Part shown: positions 6,031-10,906 of the stretch, in pieces
How positions within the stretch are numbered: position 1 is the first letter of the stretch
Layout: each line of letters starts with the position of its first letter
Source of the DNA: Gammaproteobacteria bacterium
Lineage (GTDB): Bacteria; Pseudomonadota; Gammaproteobacteria; SZUA-229
Direction of reading: 5' to 3'
Assembly: GCA_016191795.1 (NCBI GenBank)
Contig: JACPVK010000325.1
Span: forward strand, 1 to 10,906
DNA length: 10,906 nt
Notes under the pieces: model-generated
Databases searched by the model: none
What the model saw: the letters and a program-made list of their open reading frames with translations, nothing else
What the model was told of the DNA's origin: nothing
Position numbers and translations under genes: made by a program

Positions 6031-6086
6031 CGAGGAGTCCGTAGTAACGCGCACCTACAAGTTATCTTAATGCATCGGCATCACAC

Positions 6087-6164
6087 GTAGGGCGCAATAA
6101 CCAACGAGCATTGCGCCGCATGCAACTTCAATTCGGCGTAATACGTTTCACTATTACGCCCTAC
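6087..6164. repeat. BIME: inverted pair of a third REP family (GTAG-GGCG(C/T)AAT)
   Basis: GTAG followed by stem GGCGCAAT/ATTGCGCC (6091-6098, 6110-6117), a 17-bp linker, then stem GGCGTAAT/ATTACGCC (6135-6142, 6153-6160) followed by CTAC. This is the classic arrangement of two REPs in inverse orientation, each with the GTAG tetranucleotide outside. It lies between convergent genes, a usual REP location. Confidence 0.8.
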
Positions 6165-6170
6165 AAGTTC

Positions 6171-6233
6171 TGGCCACCTAAAACAAATTAAGATGCAAAT
6201 ACGAAGCTATTTAAGTAAATAAAATTTGCGCCG
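6171..6233 (+). repeat. 63-bp imperfect direct repeat, copy 2
   Basis: Gapless partner of 5780-5842 at an offset of 391 bp. Its end runs into the remnant left half of the next BIME. Confidence 0.75.
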
Positions 6234-6279
6234 CATGTATATAAATTCGGCGTAATGCGCTGCGCTTGTTACGCCCTAC
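6222..6279. repeat. Second BIME of the third family, left half eroded
   Basis: TTTGCGCCGCATG, linker, then stem GGCGTAA/TTACGCC (6249-6255, 6269-6275) followed by CTAC. The linker and the right half match the element at 6087-6164; the GTAG and the first stem arm of the left half are missing. Confidence 0.65.
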
Positions 6280-6307
6280 GTGCGCGAGATGACCATGCTG
6301 GAGCCTG

Positions 6308-8041
6308 TTAGCTTCTAAACATAGCAATACGCTCTTCACGCCGCTTTTCCAGAATTTGCATGGTAGTTTCTTCTGATACACCCAAAGCTGATAAAGCAAA
6401 GCCGGACAATTGCAATCCTGACTCCAGTGTTTCCGGTACCACCAGTGTGGCACCCATATCACGTAAGCTCACTGCATGCGACTCGTCACGCGCACGCGCT
6501 ACAATAGGCACATTGGGATAGTCTTTTCGAATAGCATGAACAGTACGCAATGCCGCGGCTGTATGATCCATGGTAATAATCACCGCAGCCGCCGTATCAA
6601 TATGTAACTTGCGCAATAATTCTGGCCGGCTTGCATCGCCGGTTACAATGTAACGATGTCCAAACCAGCGGCGCACCAGCCGTGTATCCTGTTCCACAAT
6701 AACAGCCATCACCTGTTGCACATCAAGTACCGATGCCACCAGTTGTCCCACGCGGCCAAAAGCGGCAATCACCACATGACCGCTAATATCTGCCGGCCAA
6801 TCGGGCTCATCGTGTTTTACCGAAGGCCAGCGTTGTTCAATTATTAATTGTAAATAACTGCCCAGTTTTGACAGCAAGGGTGTCACGATCATGCTGCAAC
6901 CCACCACCAGCAACATGAACTGGCCGATTTCATAATCAATTAACTGGCCGGTAATCGCGGCAGCCACAACGATAAATGCGAATTCACCACCCTGCCCCAA
7001 CAATAATCCACCTTCAACAGACGTAGATAACGGTAAACCACCGATACGCAAACTGAGCGCGGCAATAACAGATTTAATTAAAATCAAACCAATCACCGAC
7101 AATGGCAACCAGATGGGTTCATCTATAAACGCAGCCGGGTCTACATTCATGCCAACTGACATAAAAAATAAACCCATTAACAAACCTTTAAATGGTTCGA
7201 TAGTCACTTCCACTTCATGACGGTATTCGGTTTCAGCCAATAACAAACCGGCAAGAAACGCACCCAGGGCCATGGATAAACCGGCAACCGCTGTTAAGGC
7301 TGCAATACCCAATATGGCAAGTAATGTTAAGGCCATAAACGTATCGGTCTGCCCGCCTATACCCAAATGATGAAACAGCGGACGAATAGCCCGACGGCCC
7401 AGCAAATAAATTCCACCAATAGCCACTACGGCTTTTACAATGGCAAGCAGCACCGCAAACAAAAATGCATCGCCAGTACTCTTGCCCAACAACGAAACCA
7501 GAATGATCATGGGTACCACCGCCAGATCCTGTAACAACAGCACAGAAAATACGCCTCGACCCATAGGTGTACCCAGCTCACGGCGCTGCACCAGCAATTG
7601 CATGACCACCGCCGTAGAGGAAAACGACAAAACCATACCCAGTATCACTGCCGATTCCGTTGAATTGCCAAAGCTATAAGCAATCAAACCAATCACCAGC
7701 CCCGTTATCACCACCTGCATACTGCCAACACCAAATACCCAGTGCCGCATGGCAATCAAACGTTCAACTGATAATTCGAGACCAATGGTAAACATGAGAA
7801 ACACAATACCGAGTTCAGCCAGAATGCGCACACCCTCTATACGCGAAAAAGAAATATGCGACAGCCAGCTATAATCTGTCACAAGACTGCCCAGGCCGAA
7901 TGGCCCAAACAAACACCCGATAACCAGAAAGCCCAAAACCTGATTAACACGCAACCGCGCCAGCAACGGAATCAAGACACCGGCCAGTACCAGAAACAAA
8001 ACAATTTCGCCAAGGAAAGATAAGCCGCCGTGATCTTGCAT
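6308..8041 (-). CDS. CPA2-family monovalent cation:proton antiporter with TrkA-N (RCK) domain, KefB/KefC-like
   Basis: This 577-aa inner-membrane protein has an N-terminal Na+/H+-exchanger-type membrane domain (about 8-395, roughly a dozen hydrophobic segments). It contains the CPA2 features SFSSTAVVMQLL (139-150) and LLLQDLAVVP (168-177). A cytoplasmic TrkA-N/RCK domain (about 421-545) begins VVIAAFGRVGQ, where the first Gly of the nucleotide-binding GxGxxG pattern is Ala427, and has the acidic end of strand 2 at Glu450. Family members move K+ or Na+ against protons, often gated by nucleotide or thiol adducts. The length is close to KefB/KefC and YbaL; the exact subgroup and ion cannot be fixed here. 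It is transcribed alone, convergent to the ChrB-domain gene. No strong Shine-Dalgarno sequence precedes the ATG. Confidence 0.92.
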   Translation of the reverse strand: MQDHGGLSFLGEIVLFLVLAGVLIPLLARLRVNQVLGFLVIGCLFGPFGLGSLVTDYSWLSHISFSRIEGVRILAELGIVFLMFTIGLELSVERLIAMRHWVFGVGSMQVVITGLVIGLIAYSFGNSTESAVILGMVLSFSSTAVVMQLLVQRRELGTPMGRGVFSVLLLQDLAVVPMIILVSLLGKSTGDAFLFAVLLAIVKAVVAIGGIYLLGRRAIRPLFHHLGIGGQTDTFMALTLLAILGIAALTAVAGLSMALGAFLAGLLLAETEYRHEVEVTIEPFKGLLMGLFFMSVGMNVDPAAFIDEPIWLPLSVIGLILIKSVIAALSLRIGGLPLSTSVEGGLLLGQGGEFAFIVVAAAITGQLIDYEIGQFMLLVVGCSMIVTPLLSKLGSYLQLIIEQRWPSVKHDEPDWPADISGHVVIAAFGRVGQLVASVLDVQQVMAVIVEQDTRLVRRWFGHRYIVTGDASRPELLRKLHIDTAAAVIITMDHTAAALRTVHAIRKDYPNVPIVARARDESHAVSLRDMGATLVVPETLESGLQLSGFALSALGVSEETTMQILEKRREERIAMFRS

Positions 8042-8053
8042 TAAGCAGTTCCA

Positions 8054-8081
8054 GTTATAAAAAGCACAACGCCATAATCAA
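8054..8081 (-). promoter_or_regulatory. Possible sigma-70-like promoter for the antiporter gene
   Basis: On the - strand, TTGATT (8081-8076) and TATAAC (8059-8054) are separated by 16 bp. The -10-like box ends only 12 bp before the start codon, which would give a very short leader and agrees with the absence of a clear ribosome binding site. The match could be chance. The rest of 8042-8305 is AT-rich and shows nothing else recognisable. Confidence 0.3.
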
Positions 8082-8305
8082 TATTGAATAATGTGCTGCA
8101 TCTTGCACTTACTAAATCAATATGGCACAAGAAAAAACAGAGGTAAATCATTACACCGGGATTAATTTCAGATTTTCATTATATACACCCTATTCCTGAA
8201 TTAAATTTAAGTAATATCAATGAATGGAGATTAGACTAGAGCCAATATATGCAAATGACCTGTATCACTGGATTTTTTTCGTAAGACTTAGGGAACTGCA
8301 GCGAA

Positions 8306-8500
8306 GTGACTATACAAAATGAACCAAATACGCTGCCTGTGGGCTATCTGCTTCATTGGTATGAAATCGTTAGCGTCATAGGCCGTGGCGGCTTTGGCAT
8401 CACCTATCTTGCCCGCGACAAAAACCTCGATATGCTGGTCGCTATCAAGGAATATTTACCCGAAGACTCCTTCAAGGGGTCAGACTCCTTGAAATCATGA
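8306..8500 (+). pseudogene. Truncated Hanks-type Ser/Thr protein kinase, N-terminal fragment
   Basis: The first 50-55 residues are a clear start of a bacterial eukaryotic-like kinase: LHWYEIVSVIGRGGFGITYLARD with the glycine loop GRGGFG at 26-31, then VAIKEYLPED with the ATP-anchoring Lys48. Homology stops after about residue 55, where the terminal palindrome of the neighbouring RAYT element begins (8472), and the frame ends in it at 8498-8500. The catalytic loop, DFG and everything downstream are missing, and no continuation is visible to the right of the element (9289-9530), so the gene is dead. The GTG at 8306 (AGGGA at 8290-8294) is the likely original start because family homologues begin similarly before the LPxGxxLHWY motif. 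Confidence 0.85.
8472..8492 (+). repeat. Terminal inverted repeat/hairpin, 3' end of the transposase gene
   Basis: 21-bp near-palindrome whose exact reverse complement is at 9268-9288. The preceding kinase sequence, AGACTCCTT (8465-8473), is repeated inside it (8483-8490 region), so a target resembling the element end may have been used. Confidence 0.8.
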
Positions 8501-9205
8501 CTCACCCCAGTATTCTTCCGACTTTCTATCTCCACCATGGCCACTGGATTCAACTGCACGATCAATTTGCTTTGATATTTTAGCTTTAAACGCCTCACTA
8601 CCCAGCACCCACGCCTTATTTGTGGCGTCTCGCAAATCAGTCAATGTCGTTTCGGATAATTGTGTGCGAAATAACTGGCGATAAGCTGTTTGCCGCGCTT
8701 TTTCAGTTGCACCTAAACGTTTGTATTCCAGCCGCGGTGTGACCAGCGCATCTTCTTTTCCCAATGCATTAAAACCATAACTTGACCACGTATAGTCTGC
8801 TGGATGCTTTGCCATGTTTTGTGCGCGTACCGGATTAAGTTCTATGTAGCGCATGCAGGTTAATAAATAGTGTTCGCTGTCAATCAAGGTGGCTTTATAA
8901 CGTCCTTCCCACAAGGTGCCGGTGCGCTTGTAACAATTATTAAAATATTGCACATAGTATCGCCCTACCATTTGCATCATTTTACTGATGCCATCCTGAA
9001 CATGTGGGGTTACCAGCAAATGCACATGATTGGTCATCAACACATATGCATGGATGTCGCATTGATGCTTTTTGCACGCGTCGAACAGTTTTTCAAGATA
9101 AAACTGATAGTCTTCGTCTGTACGAAAAATATTCTGGCGATTATTGCCGCGCTGGATAACATGCTGCGGCTAACCGGTGATAACGAAGCGTGGTAAGCGT
9201 GCCAT
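8495..9205 (-). pseudogene. RAYT/Y1 HUH transposase with in-frame amber codon at position 12
   Basis: Read from the ATG at 9205-9203 the frame gives MARLPRFVITG, then TAG (9172-9170), then PQHVIQRGNNRQNIFR and on to the stop at 8497-8495, 236 residues in all. Family members have Gln at this point (a Gln-Pro-Gln-His-Val run), so a single C-to-T change (CAG to TAG) explains it. The rest is intact: HUH motif His60-x-His62 (LMTNHVHLLVTP), candidate tyrosines in EGRYKATLI (Tyr103) and RYIELNPVRA (Tyr120), and the GHGGDRKSEE tail. Without readthrough the first possible restart is a GTG at 9043, which loses the first strand and half the fold, so inactivity is likely unless amber is suppressed. It belongs to a different RAYT subgroup from the one at 3550-4002. 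Confidence 0.88.
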
Positions 9206-9267
9206 GACCTGATTCCCCTGCTTTCTTTAATCCATTGAGGCGAATCTAGCAGGTGGCTGGAAAAATA

Positions 9268-9288
9268 TCAAGGAGTCTGACCCCTTGA
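9268..9288 (-). repeat. Terminal inverted repeat/hairpin, 5' end of the transposase gene
   Basis: Exact reverse complement of 8472-8492, 63 bp upstream of the transposase ATG. Its inner 14 bases TGACCCCTTGATTT (9278-9291) recur at 9304-9317. Confidence 0.8.
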
Positions 9289-9380
9289 TTTGTGCTTGAT
9301 TTGTGACCCCTTGATTTCGGATCAGTGAAGAAATTCGGATTATATACAGCCTTTAAATGGACACCCAATATACATTTAAA

Positions 9381-9443
9381 TGTTAATTTCGCTTTACATT
9401 CTTGGGCTGACCGGGGATCACGATGCGAGGGTAATCGAGCCAT
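9381..9443 (-). pseudogene. Frameshifted N-terminal remnant of a RAYT transposase
   Basis: From the ATG at 9443-9441 the - strand encodes MARLP. After skipping one base it continues RIVIPGQPKNV, which is the family's opening (compare MARLPRFVITG, then PQHV, in the neighbouring copy). After that only weak similarity to the QRGNN segment can be followed, with small deletions, before the sequence becomes AT-rich and unrelated. It cannot be expressed as a transposase. Confidence 0.7.
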
Positions 9444-9488
9444 GGTGTTTGACTATTTCACGAACTGTATCACGCAAACCAGCATGGC

Positions 9489-9512
9489 CAGGCTCGACAA
9501 TCAACGAGCCTG
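9489..9512. repeat. Hairpin with 8-bp stem next to the decayed element end
   Basis: CAGGCTCG (9489-9496) and CGAGCCTG (9505-9512) form a perfect stem with an 8-nt loop, overlapping the diverged 21-bp terminus at 9501-9521. It lies about 20 bp past the stop of the - strand lipoprotein gene and might terminate that transcript, but no T-run follows. Confidence 0.5.
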
Positions 9513-9530
9513 ACCCTTTGATACAATGAC

Positions 9531-10595
9531 TTATGGTTCAACTTTAAATTTTTTCAGCTCAATAAATTCTTTAGGGGTTTTCGCATCTTTCGGTTTAGTG
9601 TCGTTGTAAATACGAATTCGCATATTGGTTACTGGAATTTGCGCATCAAACTCAATAAACACTTTTTCGCCCTGCGCGCCGAGTTTTTCAAAGGCTTCCA
9701 TTAATTCAACAGGTTCAAAGTCGATGATGTAATAAGGATTATCATCTTTTGTGGCTTGGGCACTAAATTGTAAATGTAGCGGTAATGGCTTGGGTATATT
9801 AGCTAAGTCCTCGATAAATCGGGTGGGTAACGAATAACTTTCGCCGTTCAAGAAATCAATTGGCATATTAGGGTCGGTAACCGGCTTTCCTTCTTTATAC
9901 ACGGGTGACCACTTATATAAATTCCGGTAGCGCGCCCAAATACCAATAGGTGCACCATGGGTTTTAATATGGGCTAACTGTTCTGGTGTTACGCTTTCGG
10001 CAAGGGCACGCTCCACATAATCATTACTTTGGTCTTTGGATTTGAAAGGGAGATCAAAGGCAGCACTAGGTGACTTTTCTATTTTTTGAGCCTGGCCAAA
10101 ATATATCTCGATAGTACGCGGTCCTTTCAACCAAACTGATATTGCTCCGCCAGGTGCTATACCCAACAAAAAGCTCGAGTAATTTCTTTTATCGGGCGCT
10201 TCCTGCAACTGCTGTTGAAACTTGGCCAGTATCAGGTCGTAGGGCAAAGCAAACTCTGCACGATAACTTTGTCTTTCTACATAAGAATAAAACTCGACTT
10301 CTACCCGGTCGGGCAAGGGTGGAACTTCATCACTACCCACATAGGCACTGGCCGACTCGCCCCAGCCAGTCGTCAAGGTACCGCCCGATGGGATTTGCAC
10401 ACCCGCGTTCATGCCTTTATAAAAAAAGGTGCCGTGATGCACTTCCATAGGGTAATCGCGAGGGGCTGTAGCTACCGCATACCATTTGAAGTTAGTGACT
10501 TGTTTTGCATCTTTATTCATATCTGTTGAACCACATCCAGTGAAGAAGTTAATTAAACCGAGTAAACCCATTATCCACCAGCCTTTAGCCATCAT
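9531..10595 (-). CDS. Putative DUF2931-like outer-membrane or periplasmic lipoprotein
   Basis: This 354-aa protein starts with a lipoprotein signal: Lys4, hydrophobic 6-18, then FTGC with the lipidated Cys at 21. The mature part opens FKWYAVATAPRDYPMEVHHGTF, the sort of start seen in the DUF2931 family; assignment is from memory of that family and is tentative. There are no membrane segments after the signal, and the C-terminus is lysine-rich. The ATG at 10595 is preferred over one at 10625 because a strong AGGAGG (10608-10603) lies 7 bp upstream and the lipoprotein signal then has normal length. Its start overlaps the end of the upstream gene by 11 bp, so the two are co-translated. Lipoproteins of this kind are sometimes encoded beside type VI secretion lipase effectors as partner or immunity proteins, which would fit the coupling but is unproven. 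Confidence 0.75.
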   Translation of the reverse strand: MMAKGWWIMGLLGLINFFTGCGSTDMNKDAKQVTNFKWYAVATAPRDYPMEVHHGTFFYKGMNAGVQIPSGGTLTTGWGESASAYVGSDEVPPLPDRVEVEFYSYVERQSYRAEFALPYDLILAKFQQQLQEAPDKRNYSSFLLGIAPGGAISVWLKGPRTIEIYFGQAQKIEKSPSAAFDLPFKSKDQSNDYVERALAESVTPEQLAHIKTHGAPIGIWARYRNLYKWSPVYKEGKPVTDPNMPIDFLNGESYSLPTRFIEDLANIPKPLPLHLQFSAQATKDDNPYYIIDFEPVELMEAFEKLGAQGEKVFIEFDAQIPVTNMRIRIYNDTKPKDAKTPKEFIELKKFKVEP

Positions 10596-10906
10596 AATAA
10601 AACCTCCTGCGCAGATTACCTTCAAATCGGGGGGTAAATCCTGGGTCCATCACTGGAACATTGAACGCGCTGGACATGTGCAAATGTTTATTGCGCAGGG
10701 TTTTGATTTCAGGACACCATCTTTCCGCTGCTTTTATATTATTCCAGTCACCAGGCCTGGAACCGGTCAACCCCTTTTGCGACATGTAATCTCTAAGCGA
10801 GGTCTCTACTCCCTCAAACAATGGCACCTCGTCTAAAATGATTTTAATCCGGTTATCCAGTTTTGCATCAATCAAGATGGCGTGCTTGCGTGAGTGTTCT
10901 ACCATA
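10585..10906 (-). CDS. 3' end of an unidentified gene running off the window
   Basis: An open frame of at least 106 codons continues past the window edge and ends at 10585; the Met at 10905 may be internal. The visible C-terminus is soluble, basic and aromatic-rich, with LRNKHLHMSSAFNVPV followed by TPRFEGNLRRRFYYDG at the end. The LR-x-x-x-LH-x-S pattern near the C-terminus recalls Tle1-type (DUF2235) type VI phospholipase effectors, but the catalytic part lies outside the window and the resemblance is weak. It overlaps the lipoprotein gene by 11 bp and carries that gene's ribosome binding site. Confidence 0.6.
   Translation of the reverse strand, partial: MVEHSRKHAILIDAKLDNRIKIILDEVPLFEGVETSLRDYMSQKGLTGSRPGDWNNIKAAERWCPEIKTLRNKHLHMSSAFNVPVMDPGFTPRFEGNLRRRFYYDG

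Larger units (their letters stand above)
8472..9288 (-). mobile_element. RAYT-type element with perfect 21-bp terminal inverted repeats, inserted in the kinase gene
   Basis: The 817-bp unit is bounded by 8472-8492 and 9268-9288, which are exact reverse complements. Each end is itself a near-perfect palindrome (TCAAGGGGTC, one centre base, GACTCCTTGA; one mismatch), so each can fold into a hairpin, as expected for HUH-transposase substrates. Inside is a single - strand transposase gene with a nonsense mutation. No target duplication was recognised, in keeping with this class. Confidence 0.8.
9304..9521 (-). mobile_element. Remnant of a second RAYT element of the same type, mostly deleted
   Basis: The left boundary is a half-site TGACCCCTTGATTT (9304-9317). 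The right boundary is a diverged terminal palindrome (9501-9521, 18 of 21 positions as in 9268-9288). Between them, on the - strand, is the first 40-60 bp of a RAYT gene beginning at 9443. The ATG-to-terminus gap (about 57 bp) is close to that of the intact neighbour (62 bp). The rest of the gene is gone. Confidence 0.7.

Noticed and set aside
5733..6044. Open frame of 103 codons through the end of the ChrB-domain gene and the repeat block
   Set aside because: It runs through repeats and hairpins, overlaps a real gene in another frame and has no recognisable domain or ribosome binding site.
8042..8305. Search for a small RNA or riboswitch between the divergent antiporter and kinase genes
   Set aside because: AT-rich sequence without a convincing stem, terminator or conserved element.
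9246..9443. 65-codon - strand frame beginning MARLPSHRDP as a real small gene
   Set aside because: The start is a frameshifted RAYT remnant and the rest is unrelated AT-rich and terminal-repeat sequence.

Overview
The window looks like chromosomal DNA of a gammaproteobacterium of moderate GC content. This rests on the character of the proteins, on REP-type palindromes with REP-associated tyrosine transposases (RAYTs), and on a KefB/C-like antiporter and a Hanks-type kinase of gammaproteobacterial style. It is inferred from the sequence alone. No rRNA, tRNA, CRISPR array or phage gene was seen.

Region 1 (about 96-3283, + strand) is a compact chromate-resistance operon: chrB (regulator/resistance protein), chrA (chromate efflux, two-domain CHR type), an iron/manganese superoxide dismutase of the ChrC type, and a small single-domain rhodanese (ChrE-like). 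Spacings of -4, 10 and 2 bp imply one transcript. Chromate would be exported by ChrA, while the SOD and the sulfurtransferase deal with the oxidative and sulfur stress that chromate causes.

Region 2 (about 3347-5319) is a REP island. At least eight 28-30 bp palindromic REPs alternate strictly in orientation, and a 150-aa RAYT sits inside one convergent pair. Two more genes follow: a secreted metallo-beta-lactamase-fold protein whose HxHxDH zinc motif is completely replaced, and a stand-alone ChrB C-terminal domain protein. A decayed REP pair lies between them. The second ChrB-type gene suggests that this block belongs functionally to the chromate locus and that REP elements separated it.

Region 3 (5801-6307) is noncoding and lies between convergent genes. 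It contains two further REP families, a 63-bp imperfect direct repeat and a run of four short hairpins. Region 4 (6308-8041, - strand) is a CPA2-family cation:proton antiporter with a C-terminal TrkA-N/RCK domain.

Region 5 (8306-9521) is a genomic scar. A Hanks-type Ser/Thr kinase gene is cut just after its VAIK lysine by a second, unrelated RAYT element with perfect 21-bp terminal inverted repeats. That RAYT carries an in-frame amber codon at codon 12. Beside it is the decayed remnant of a third RAYT element, recognisable from a frameshifted N-terminus and a matching terminal palindrome. The rest of the kinase is not present.

Region 6 (9531-10906, - strand) holds a lipoprotein resembling DUF2931 and, overlapping its start, the 3' end of an unidentified gene that continues past the window. 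The pair is arranged like an effector/immunity or toxin/partner pair, but this is only a hypothesis.
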